Shown here in pieces: positions 16,620 to 24,457 of a stretch of DNA of 45,346 bases. Location of the stretch: the NCBI GenBank assembly GCA_011524855.1, contig WTJK01000041.1, positions 1-45,346 of the forward strand, given 5' to 3'. The translations under genes and the position numbers were made by a program. Every line of letters starts with the position of its first letter. The stretch's first letter is position 1. Under the pieces are notes generated by a model that was not told the DNA's origin, did no database searches, and was given only the letters and a program-made list of their open reading frames with translations. This DNA is from Methanobacteriota archaeon. GTDB lineage: Archaea; Thermoplasmatota; Poseidoniia; Poseidoniales; Poseidoniaceae.

Positions 16620-18395
16620 ATGGGCGAGGGGCCGTTCCGACGCTTGCTCGCTTACATGCGACCCCACCGCTCCACGGTCCGTCTGGCCACGTTTTGTTCG
16701 GTGTTCAACAAGTTCTGGGACTTGGCGCCCCCGCTGCTCATCGGCTTGGCCGTGGACGTGGTGGTGCAACGGGAGGATTCCTTCCTCGCAGGCCTGGGGC
16801 TGGTGGACCCGTGGCATCAACTGGTCCTGCTTTCCGTCTTGACCTTCCTCATCTGGGGACTGGAATCGTTGTTCGAATTCTTCTACGGAGTCCTTTGGCG
16901 GAACCTGGCCCAGACCGTGCAGCACCACATGCGCTTGGACACCTTCGGCCACGTGCAACAGCAGAGCACGGCGTGGTTTGACGAACGGCAAAAAGGGGAC
17001 ATCCTCGCCATCCTCAACGACGACATCAACCAGCTTGAACGGTTCCTCGACAAAGGTGCGAACGACCTGCTCCAAGTGGCGACCACGGTGGTGGTCGTTG
17101 GCGCCGTGTTCATCGCCATCTCTTGGCAAGTGGCCGTCTTTGCCGTGTTGCCCATCCCCATCATCGTGTGGGGCTCGTTTCGCTATCAGCGCAACCTCGA
17201 GCCCAAGTATGCGCAAGTTCGAGCCGCTGCAGGCAACATGAACGCCCTTCTGGAAAACGATCTCTCCGGCATGACCACCGTCCAATCCTTCACCGCTGAA
17301 GCCCATGAACAGGCCAGGGTGGAGGCGTTGAGCCAAACGTATCGGGAGGCGAACCAATCCGCGATTCGGCTTTCTGCGGCGTTCACACCGCTCATTCGCA
17401 TGGCCATCTTGGTGGGGTTCACGGCCACCTTGCTGTTGGGCGGCTGGTTGACCCTTGAGGGGGCCATGGCCGTCGGGGCCTATTCGGTGCTTGTGTTCAT
17501 GACACAGCGCTTGTTGTGGCCGCTCACCCGCTTGGGCGAAACGTTCGACCTGTATCAGCGAGCCATGGCGTCCTCCACCCGGATCCTCGACGTGCTCGCC
17601 TCGCCGGTTGAACTGAAGCAAGGACAACATGAATCAACCCGTGAAGCTTTGATGAGCGCCGATTTGACGTTTGAGAACGTCTCTTTCGCCTATCCTGGAC
17701 GCGAACCCTTGTTCGACGGCCTCAACTTGACGTTCGCGGCCGGCACGACGACCGGCATCGTTGGGTCGACGGGGGCGGGAAAAACCACGCTGATGCGCCT
17801 CCTCCTCCGTTTTGCAGAACCCAGCGAAGGAAAAGTGGTGTGGGACGGTGTTCCCCTTGATGAGTGGAAACTTCACGCACTGCGCTCCTCCATGGGACTG
17901 GTCGACCAGCACATCACGCTCTTCCCGACCACCATTCTGGAAAACATACGGTACGGGCGGCTGGATGCTTCCGATGAGGAGGTGAAGGCTGCCGCCGGTG
18001 TGGCTGAAGCCACGGCCTTCGTGGAAGCGTTGCCAGACACCTGGGCTACGCTTGTGGGCGAAGGGGGTCATCGCTTGTCAGGAGGACAGCGGCAACGGCT
18101 GGCCATCGCCCGAGCCGTCCTCAAAGACGCCCCCCTGTTGTTGCTGGACGAAGCCACCTCTGCGGTGGACAACGACACGGAAGCAGCACTCCAGCGTTCC
18201 ATTCACACCATTGCACAGCACCGCACCACCGTCATCATCGCTCATCGACTGTCCACGGTTCGCCACGCTGATCGCATCCTGGTGCTGGAACACGGGAAGG
18301 TCATTGAGGAAGGTACGCATGAGGCGTTGTTGAATCTGGGCGGTGTGTACGCTCGCTTGTGGGCCGTTCAGACGGGTTCGTTGGTGGAGGGTTGA
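16620..18395 (+). CDS. ABC exporter, fused transmembrane and ATPase domains
   Basis: About 591 residues, a half-transporter of the MsbA/multidrug type that would act as a homodimer or heterodimer. The first 310 or so residues hold the six-helix exporter domain (for example VLLSVLTFLIWGLESLFEFF and ILVGFTATLLLGGWLTL). The nucleotide-binding domain has Walker A GSTGAGKTT, a Q-loop in MGLVDQHITLF, the signature LSGGQRQRLAIARA, Walker B LLLLDEATSAVD and the switch His in IIAHRLST. All ATPase residues are intact. The track start at 16563 gives a non-homologous leader; the ATG at 16620 begins MGEGPFRRLLAYMRPH, the usual pre-helix-1 segment. Its substrate cannot be told. It is followed by the rhodopsin gene after a 134 bp gap with its own promoter. 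Confidence 0.92.
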   Translation: MGEGPFRRLLAYMRPHRSTVRLATFCSVFNKFWDLAPPLLIGLAVDVVVQREDSFLAGLGLVDPWHQLVLLSVLTFLIWGLESLFEFFYGVLWRNLAQTVQHHMRLDTFGHVQQQSTAWFDERQKGDILAILNDDINQLERFLDKGANDLLQVATTVVVVGAVFIAISWQVAVFAVLPIPIIVWGSFRYQRNLEPKYAQVRAAAGNMNALLENDLSGMTTVQSFTAEAHEQARVEALSQTYREANQSAIRLSAAFTPLIRMAILVGFTATLLLGGWLTLEGAMAVGAYSVLVFMTQRLLWPLTRLGETFDLYQRAMASSTRILDVLASPVELKQGQHESTREALMSADLTFENVSFAYPGREPLFDGLNLTFAAGTTTGIVGSTGAGKTTLMRLLLRFAEPSEGKVVWDGVPLDEWKLHALRSSMGLVDQHITLFPTTILENIRYGRLDASDEEVKAAAGVAEATAFVEALPDTWATLVGEGGHRLSGGQRQRLAIARAVLKDAPLLLLDEATSAVDNDTEAALQRSIHTIAQHRTTVIIAHRLSTVRHADRILVLEHGKVIEEGTHEALLNLGGVYARLWAVQTGSLVEG

Positions 18396-18493
18396 AGGCG
18401 GTCTTCCAGAGGGGGCAAAATCTGTTAGGAAACTGTCGGCAGGAATGAACAATCCGCGAAAGTTGGAAAAAAACGCGTGAAAAAATACACTTG

Positions 18494-18501
18494 TTTATAT
18501 A
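18494..18501 (+). promoter_or_regulatory. TATA box for the rhodopsin gene
   Basis: TTTATATA within an A/T-rich stretch that also has A-runs just upstream (position of a BRE). A start of transcription about 25 nt downstream falls at roughly 18522-18527, only a few bases before the ATG at 18530, so the mRNA should be leaderless or nearly so. This is the clearest archaeal promoter in the window. Confidence 0.75.
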
Positions 18502-18529
18502 CCGACTGTTAATTTTCAGAGCGAGAACC

Positions 18530-19405
18530 ATGCAAAATAAGACGTTTTCAAAAACAACCAACCTGCTGCTGATTGCCACCCTGACCCTTGCGTTTGCCGG
18601 AACCGTTTCGGCTGCCGCTGGCGAAATGAACGAAGCCACCGGGCTGCCAGCCCACTTGTACGACGCCTCTGGCGACGTTGACAGTCTGGCCCTGGTCACC
18701 TACTTCCTCTTCTTCGTCGGCTACATCGCCATGGGCGCTGCCTTCGTTTTCTTCATGAGCGAGCGCGGCAACGTGGCTCCTCAATACCGCACCACGATGA
18801 CCATCTCGGCTCTCATCGTCGGTATTGCTGCCTTCCACTACTACTACATGCGAGGCGTGTACGCCGACTTCGGCGTCGTGAGCATCGAGTACCGCTACAT
18901 GGACTGGATCATCACCGTGCCCCTCATGGCCCTCAAGTTCCCTTCTCTTGTTGGAAAGGACGCCATCACCGACGAGAAATTCCTCGGCCTCGGCTTCACC
19001 GGCATTTGTTTCACCGGTGCCATCATCATGATTCTGTTCGGCTACCTCGGTGAAGCCGGTGTCATCAACGGCATGGCCGGCCTCATCCTCGGCGGTGTCG
19101 GTTGGGCCATGATCATCGTGGCTACCGGTACGCCCTGGTCCTCCGGCAAGGGTGTTGACAACAGCAAGATTGCCCCCGAGCTCATGTGGAGCACCAACGC
19201 TCTGCGCTGGTTCATCGTGGTCGGCTGGATCATCTACCCCATTGGCTACCTGTTCAACCCAACCGCAGGCGTCTCCGATGCCGTGTCCATCGAGATGATG
19301 GCTGTCCTCTACAACATCGCTGACGTGATCAACAAGGTCGGGTTCGGTGTTGTCGCCTGGATGGGCGCCAAGAAGGCCACCGAAGCTCTGGCTGCTGCTG
19401 AGTGA
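18530..19405 (+). CDS. Proteorhodopsin-type light-driven proton pump (archaeal clade), D-T-K motif
   Basis: 291 residues: a signal-peptide-like start (NLLLIATLTLAFAGTVSA) then seven transmembrane helices. The retinal Schiff-base lysine is K269 in NIADVINKVGFG. Helix C reads RYMDWIITVPLMALKF: Asp125 (proton acceptor, D97 in proteorhodopsin), Thr129 (T101) and Lys136 where bacterial proteorhodopsin has donor Glu108. His103 matches H75, which pairs with the acceptor Asp. Residue 133, matching tuning position 105, is Met, which points to green rather than blue absorption. Outward proton pumping is expected. The track start at 18491 lies upstream of the promoter; ATG 18530 follows the TATA box. 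No retinal synthesis gene is in the window. It has its own promoter and a strong 3' hairpin, so it is likely monocistronic. Confidence 0.95.
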   Translation: MQNKTFSKTTNLLLIATLTLAFAGTVSAAAGEMNEATGLPAHLYDASGDVDSLALVTYFLFFVGYIAMGAAFVFFMSERGNVAPQYRTTMTISALIVGIAAFHYYYMRGVYADFGVVSIEYRYMDWIITVPLMALKFPSLVGKDAITDEKFLGLGFTGICFTGAIIMILFGYLGEAGVINGMAGLILGGVGWAMIIVATGTPWSSGKGVDNSKIAPELMWSTNALRWFIVVGWIIYPIGYLFNPTAGVSDAVSIEMMAVLYNIADVINKVGFGVVAWMGAKKATEALAAAE

Positions 19406-19433
19406 AGCACAGCCCGGTTCTTACCACACCCTC

Positions 19434-19465
19434 GAGGCGGGGTGGCCTTCGGGCCACCTCGTCTC
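19434..19465. terminator. 14-bp GC-rich hairpin with UUCG tetraloop after the rhodopsin gene
   Basis: Bases 19434-19447 pair with 19452-19465 (two G-U pairs in the plus-strand RNA) around a C(UUCG)G loop, a known ultra-stable tetraloop. It starts 29 bases after the rhodopsin stop and sits between convergent genes. There is no long T-run after it, so it may act as a 3' end stabiliser, a pause site or a bidirectional barrier rather than a bacterial-type terminator. Confidence 0.7.
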
Positions 19466-19509
19466 ACCGGGTCGTCGGTAGACTCCTCTCCCCCCTGAAC
19501 CACAGGCGG

Positions 19510-20544
19510 TCAATCCCGAACGAACCTCCGCTCGATGTTTCGCATGGCTCGCTCCAGGGTCCAGTGCGGTTTTGAGATAAACCATCGGCGAGCCACTGCT
19601 CCCCACGTGAGCGTGTAGATCAGCACGGCCGCCATGGCCGTGTTCAACGACCAACCGCCGGATTCATCCCAACGATGAACCCAGAACAGCGGAAGGAAGT
19701 GCCCCACGTACACCGTCAGGGACATGCGCCCCACGGGCGCAAGAACGGCCGCTCGATGCGACCATGCCAAGGCAGACCACCAGAAAATCGACACCCCCGC
19801 AAGGGCTGCGATGAGAAACGGTGCGTTGGCTGGAAAGAATGTCAAGTACGCTTCACCGCTGGGCAAAGCCCACGGCACGCCGGTTTGCAGCGAACGAACG
19901 AGCAGCATCCCGCTGATCATCGACCCACCGCATGCAACAGCGGCGAAAGCACGCCGTTGATCCAGTTCACCGACGCCCTGAATCCATGCTCCTGCCATGG
20001 CAAAAAACAGCCACGGTAGCAACGGGTATGTCCCCGTTAACAACGCATGCGTCGCCCACATTGACACGCCGTCAACGGCGATTCGATCGCCCCATGCGAG
20101 TCCACCCGTCCATCTGTTTGCAAGGTACGTCGCAAAGACGATCCCTGTCAAGACGGTGGCTGTTGCAGCTGCACCTCGTCGAACAACCGCCAACCACCAC
20201 GGCTGTGTCAACACGAGAAAGGCAAACAGGGACAGCACGCCAGGCGTGAACGGCTCAAACAAGTGCGGTGCACACAGGTTGACCACCAACTGAAGCAGCA
20301 GCAGGACCGTTGCTCGAATCGCCCGTTGCCCCAGCGACAGCGGCCGAAGCGCTGCCCCCCAACCGAACACGGTCACAAAAAGGGGTGCAGCCAACCCCCC
20401 CAAACCCGATACCCCGTACGCCAAAACGCTCGTTTGCGTCGTCGTGTACGGGTTCCACGTTGCAGCGATGTGGACCATCACCATCAGCAAGACCGCCACG
20501 CCGCGAAGCCCGTCGACGTGCACTTGGCGAGACAGATGCCTCAC
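19510..20544 (-). CDS. Multipass membrane protein, DUF1624/heparan-glucosaminide acetyltransferase-like
   Basis: About 344 residues with around ten hydrophobic helices. The N-terminus QVHVDGLRGVAVLLMVMVHI, followed by GGLAAPLFVTVFGWGAALR, resembles the catalytic domain of heparan-alpha-glucosaminide N-acetyltransferase-like proteins (DUF1624, related to YeiB/DUF418), which move acyl groups across membranes onto sugars. The match is by eye and moderate. The track start at 20604 lies well inside purQ. A GTG at 20544 overlaps the purQ stop as GTGA, and the resulting protein starts right before the conserved VDGLRG helix, so translation is probably coupled to purQ. A functional link with purine synthesis is not implied. 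It is convergent with the rhodopsin gene. Confidence 0.65.
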   Translation of the reverse strand: MRHLSRQVHVDGLRGVAVLLMVMVHIAATWNPYTTTQTSVLAYGVSGLGGLAAPLFVTVFGWGAALRPLSLGQRAIRATVLLLLQLVVNLCAPHLFEPFTPGVLSLFAFLVLTQPWWLAVVRRGAAATATVLTGIVFATYLANRWTGGLAWGDRIAVDGVSMWATHALLTGTYPLLPWLFFAMAGAWIQGVGELDQRRAFAAVACGGSMISGMLLVRSLQTGVPWALPSGEAYLTFFPANAPFLIAALAGVSIFWWSALAWSHRAAVLAPVGRMSLTVYVGHFLPLFWVHRWDESGGWSLNTAMAAVLIYTLTWGAVARRWFISKPHWTLERAMRNIERRFVRD

Positions 20545-21386
20545 CGCTGAGCCCGAACGTGGTCCACCGCATTGCGGAACAACTGGAGGCCTTCGCCTTC
20601 CCATCCTTCAAGCGCATCGCCGTGCCCCGCAGGCGCGTGACCACCGGTGTGTTCAGGATGAAGCCATGCAGCGTAGATCGCCTCAGGATGCGGCATCAAT
20701 CCAAACACCAGCCCGCTGGCATCGCACACGCCGGCGATGTTGTGCATGCTGCCGTTGGGACTGACCGGGTAAGGGAGTGGGTCCGTTCGGTGCATGCCGA
20801 CCGGGTCGGTGCTGTCCACGTACCGAACCGCCACGCGATGGCCGGCTTCGAGGGCAGCAATGTCAGCTTCATGCGGCATGACAAATTTGCCCTCACCGTG
20901 TCGAACGGGACATTCCATGCGAACCATCCCCTTCGTCCAAATGCACGGGCTGTCGGGGTCAAATTCGAGCGTTACCCAACGGTCCTCGTAACGACCGCTG
21001 TCGTTGAGGGTCAAACTGGCTCGCTGAAGAAAATCCGGCTCGTGGCCGTCCGGCCCTGGTAACAGACCCGTCTTGACCAACACCTGGAACCCGTTGCAAA
21101 TACCAATGATCGGTTTCTTTGCCTCCACGAAGGCTTTGAGCGAATCGCGAAGGGTGAAGCGGAGTCGATTGCCCAACAAGCGACCGCTGCCCAGGTGATC
21201 GCCGAACGAAAAACCACCTGGAACGGCCATGATGTCATAGGCAGCAAGATCGATGTTGCCGTTGACCAATTCGTTCACGTGGACGCGCTCGGCTGTTGCG
21301 CCCACCAGCTCAAACACGGCCTTCGTCTCATGATCGCAGTTGATCCCAAAGCCGTACAGGACAGCCACACGAACATCATCACGCAT
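20541..21386 (-). CDS. purQ: Phosphoribosylformylglycinamidine synthase, glutaminase subunit PurQ
   Basis: About 281 residues, a class I glutamine amidotransferase. It supplies ammonia to PurL for FGAM formation in de novo purine synthesis. The start VRVAVLYGFGINCDHE, the oxyanion strand VPGGFSFGDHLGSG and the nucleophile elbow IIGICNGFQVL (catalytic Cys) are typical, and the His-Glu of the triad sits in FGLMPHPEAIY near residue 235. All catalytic residues are present. The track start at 21467 is inside purL; the ATG at 21386 overlaps the last 8 bases of purL, so the two are translationally coupled. The protein is somewhat longer than bacterial PurQ (about 225 residues), resembling the longer archaeal forms. 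Confidence 0.93.
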   Translation of the reverse strand: MRDDVRVAVLYGFGINCDHETKAVFELVGATAERVHVNELVNGNIDLAAYDIMAVPGGFSFGDHLGSGRLLGNRLRFTLRDSLKAFVEAKKPIIGICNGFQVLVKTGLLPGPDGHEPDFLQRASLTLNDSGRYEDRWVTLEFDPDSPCIWTKGMVRMECPVRHGEGKFVMPHEADIAALEAGHRVAVRYVDSTDPVGMHRTDPLPYPVSPNGSMHNIAGVCDASGLVFGLMPHPEAIYAAWLHPEHTGGHAPAGHGDALEGWEGEGLQLFRNAVDHVRAQR

Positions 21387-24300
21387 GGTGCACACCTCCG
21401 AGGGCCAGCGTGGCCTGCCACGCTTCAACCATGGCATCCACCTCAAGGTGAAGCACATCGTCCTCACCGTCCGTCACGTGCAGCGCACCGTTGTCGAGGA
21501 CTTCGCCCAGCACCGTGATACGGTGACCGCGCATCAATTCTTTGAACGTAACCTCATGTTCAGGCGACACGGCAACGATGAAACGGCCAAGCGATTCGCC
21601 CCACAGCCGGCCCCAGAGGTCGCCATTCCCCGTGCCGTCAAGGTCAACGTTCGCTCCCAAGCGACCACCGATGCACATTTCGGCCACGGCAACGGCGACG
21701 CCCCCCTCGCTGCAATCGTGTGCCGTTCGAACGGCTCCGCGCTGAATGGCGGTCGCCAGCTGACGGTACATGGCCAGGTTTTGTTCGGGGTGAGGCAGGA
21801 GCGGAACTCGTCCGCCAATGCCGGCGGCTTCGCCGCTTTCGGTTAGCATGAACGCCATCTCACTCGCACCGAGTTCATCATGCGAGGTGCCGACGAGGTA
21901 AATTCGGTCCCCTGCTTCCTTGAAATCGCTCGTTGCGGTGAACCGAACATCAGGATGATCGCCAAACAGAGAGAACAAGAGCGTCGGCGGGATGGAAATT
22001 TTGTTCTCACCTTGACCGTAGTCGTTCTTCATTGAATCCTTGCCGCTGACGCAAGGCAACCGATAGGCCCTGCACACCCGCTCAAGTTCCCGGTTGGCTC
22101 GGACCAGCTGCGCCAGTTTGAAACGGCCGTCAGGGGTTTTGGCCGACTCGATGGGGTCGGGCCAACAGAAATTATCGAGCCCTGCCATCTTGTCCACGTC
22201 CAACCCAACGCACACGGCATTGCGAACCGCCTCGTCGATGGAAGCGGCGGCCATGGCGCCCGCATCCAAATCAGAATACCGCGGTGCAATACCGCACGAG
22301 ATCACCAAGCCGTGAGGGTCACCGTGAACGGGTGCGATCACACCAGCATCACCGGGCCCGTCTCGAGCCACGCCAACGAAGGGTTTGATGGCGGTCTGCG
22401 CAATCACCTCGTGGTCGTATTGGCGAACCCATGCCTCCTTGCTGGCAATGTTGGGTCGAGCGAGCATCCGCAAGAGGAGGTCGGCGTGATCGGCGTGAGC
22501 GGGTGGTACAAATTCGGCCGGTTGCGGACGAACCCACTCGGCTTCCAACTCCAACTGAGGCACACCGTCGTGGAGGAATTCGATGGGCAGGAGGGCGACG
22601 GTGTCTTCGCCGTGCTTCACGTGGAATTGCCCGCTTGACGTGAACCGGGCCACAGGCGTGGCCTCGACCTCGTGAAGGACGGCCAGCGCCTCAAACGCCG
22701 CCTGGTCACCGGGTTGCACGGCGACCGTCATGCGTTCCTGACTCTCCGAAACCAAGATTTCCCACGGCGAAAGCCCCGCTTGCTTCAGCGGAACGGTTGC
22801 CAAATCGATCTCGCACCCGTTGGTGTATTCCGCCATCTCGCCGATGGACGAAGAAAGCCCACCGGCCCCGTTGTCGGTGATGCAACTAATGAGGCCTGCG
22901 TCGCGTGCCTCAAGGAGCATGTCGAGCATTTTCTTCTGCGTGATCGGATCGCCGATTTGGACCGCACTGGACGGGGATTCTTCGGTCAATTCCAACGAAG
23001 AAAACGTGGCACCGTGGATGCCATCGTACCCCACGCGACCGCCGACCATGTAGACGATGTCGTTGGCTTCAGGGGTCTTGATGTGGGAAGGTCGACCGTC
23101 CGGGAGGTGACGGGGCATGATGCCCACCGTTCCACAGTACACCAGCGGCTTGCCGATGTAGCGGTCGTCGAAGACGATGGCCCCGTTCACCGTCGGGATG
23201 CCCGATTCGTTTCCACCGACACGAACGCCCGCATGGACCCCGCGTAGCACCCGAGAGGGATGGAAGAGGTTGTCGGGCAGTTCGCCACTCCAATTGGGTG
23301 GCCCGAAGCAGAACACATCGGTGTTGGCGATGGGGCGAGCGCCCAATCCCGTTCCAAGGATGTCGCGGTTGACGCCAACGATGCCGGTCATGGCCCCGCC
23401 GTAAGGGTCGAGGGCTGAGGGTGAGTTGTGCGTCTCTGCCTTCATGCAAACGCTGTACGTGTCATCCCAAGCGATGACACCGGAGTTGTCGTGGAAGACC
23501 GAGAGCAACCAATCAACGTCTTCCTGCATGTCATGGGTCGGCTTCATGATGTGGGTTTTGAAAATCGAGTCGATCACGGTGTCCTCGCCCGTTTCGGTGT
23601 CGACGTGATGGATTTTGGATGCGAAGATCTTGTGTTTACAATGCTCGGACCAGGTCTGCGCCAGGCACTCCAATTCCACATCGGTTGGCGCATTCGGCGG
23701 CAACCCTTCCGCTCGACGGGCGTCTTGAACCTCAGGGCGGCGGTAATGGTCTCGAATCGCCTTCATCTCGGTCAAGTTGAGTGCCAACAGCCCTTGTTCA
23801 GAGAGCGTGATCAGTGCGTCGTCGTCCAACTCCAAATCGACGGTCTTGGGGGGCGTGAACGTTTGAGCTGGGGGCGTGGGGAAAGCCAGTTCGGGCCAGG
23901 CGCCCGACGAGCAGGCCTCCGCATCGGCCACCAAGGCACGCTCAATCAGACCGTTGTGAAGCGTTGAGGCCAACCAGTCGACCGAACAAGTCGGGGGCAG
24001 GTCGTAAAACACGTAGGTGATGTAGGTTGCAATGGCCGCATCGCTGTCCTCAGGGAACAAGGTCGTGTACCCGTCCAGCGCTGCCTTGCCGGGATTGTCG
24101 GTCACACCGGGTTTGAAGCCGATCGTCACAACAGCATCGGGGGCGGTAGGAAACAAGTCACTCGCCAGTGCCAATCGATTGGTCAACCCGTGCTCGATGA
24201 TGGGGTCGACGAACAGGTCGTCCGACCTGGCTTCGATGGCTTCGGTGGGCGTATCGCTGCTGATCAGATAGCCGCAAATGGAGCGAACCTCGCCCACTTC

Positions 24301-24405
24301 CAAACCGTGGTCGGCGAGGAGTTGGCGGCGCACCACGTTGCCGCGGACGTCCTTCATGCCCGGTCCCTGACGTGGTGTGACCTCGACGCGTGTAACGGAC
24401 ATCAT
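21379..24405 (-). CDS. purL: Phosphoribosylformylglycinamidine synthase PurL with N-terminal PurS-like region
   Basis: About 1008 residues against roughly 730 for small PurL. The C-terminal 780 or so residues are the ATP-dependent FGAM synthase core: TWSEHCKHKIF, PYGGAMTGIVGVNRDILGTG, the glycine-rich repeats and VSGKDSMKNDYG. The first 200 residues include a PurS-like fold (TRVEVTPRQGPGMKDVRGNVVRRQL, then EVRSICGYLI) and a second related segment (VVTIGFKPGVTDNPGKAAL), so PurS appears to be fused, perhaps twice. PurQ is separate and follows directly. No stand-alone purS is seen. The ATG at 24405 (MMSVTRVEV) is the natural start; the track start at 24549 runs into uvrA. A bacterial origin is possible. 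Confidence 0.9.
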   Translation of the reverse strand: MMSVTRVEVTPRQGPGMKDVRGNVVRRQLLADHGLEVGEVRSICGYLISSDTPTEAIEARSDDLFVDPIIEHGLTNRLALASDLFPTAPDAVVTIGFKPGVTDNPGKAALDGYTTLFPEDSDAAIATYITYVFYDLPPTCSVDWLASTLHNGLIERALVADAEACSSGAWPELAFPTPPAQTFTPPKTVDLELDDDALITLSEQGLLALNLTEMKAIRDHYRRPEVQDARRAEGLPPNAPTDVELECLAQTWSEHCKHKIFASKIHHVDTETGEDTVIDSIFKTHIMKPTHDMQEDVDWLLSVFHDNSGVIAWDDTYSVCMKAETHNSPSALDPYGGAMTGIVGVNRDILGTGLGARPIANTDVFCFGPPNWSGELPDNLFHPSRVLRGVHAGVRVGGNESGIPTVNGAIVFDDRYIGKPLVYCGTVGIMPRHLPDGRPSHIKTPEANDIVYMVGGRVGYDGIHGATFSSLELTEESPSSAVQIGDPITQKKMLDMLLEARDAGLISCITDNGAGGLSSSIGEMAEYTNGCEIDLATVPLKQAGLSPWEILVSESQERMTVAVQPGDQAAFEALAVLHEVEATPVARFTSSGQFHVKHGEDTVALLPIEFLHDGVPQLELEAEWVRPQPAEFVPPAHADHADLLLRMLARPNIASKEAWVRQYDHEVIAQTAIKPFVGVARDGPGDAGVIAPVHGDPHGLVISCGIAPRYSDLDAGAMAAASIDEAVRNAVCVGLDVDKMAGLDNFCWPDPIESAKTPDGRFKLAQLVRANRELERVCRAYRLPCVSGKDSMKNDYGQGENKISIPPTLLFSLFGDHPDVRFTATSDFKEAGDRIYLVGTSHDELGASEMAFMLTESGEAAGIGGRVPLLPHPEQNLAMYRQLATAIQRGAVRTAHDCSEGGVAVAVAEMCIGGRLGANVDLDGTGNGDLWGRLWGESLGRFIVAVSPEHEVTFKELMRGHRITVLGEVLDNGALHVTDGEDDVLHLEVDAMVEAWQATLALGGVHHA

Positions 24406-24457
24406 CTTCACCGGCCGTTGAGGCCACTGGGAGGACGGCGAATGCGCCCTTTGTAGT

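Noticed and set aside
16532-16621. N-terminal extension of GGGP synthase to 16621
   Set aside because: The extra 30 residues do not fit the family and would overlap the divergent ABC start; the ATG at 16531 gives the usual N-terminus.
16572-17630. 352-codon minus-strand ORF
   Set aside because: Antisense to the ABC exporter; His/Glu/Gly-rich composition typical of a shadow frame in GC-rich DNA.
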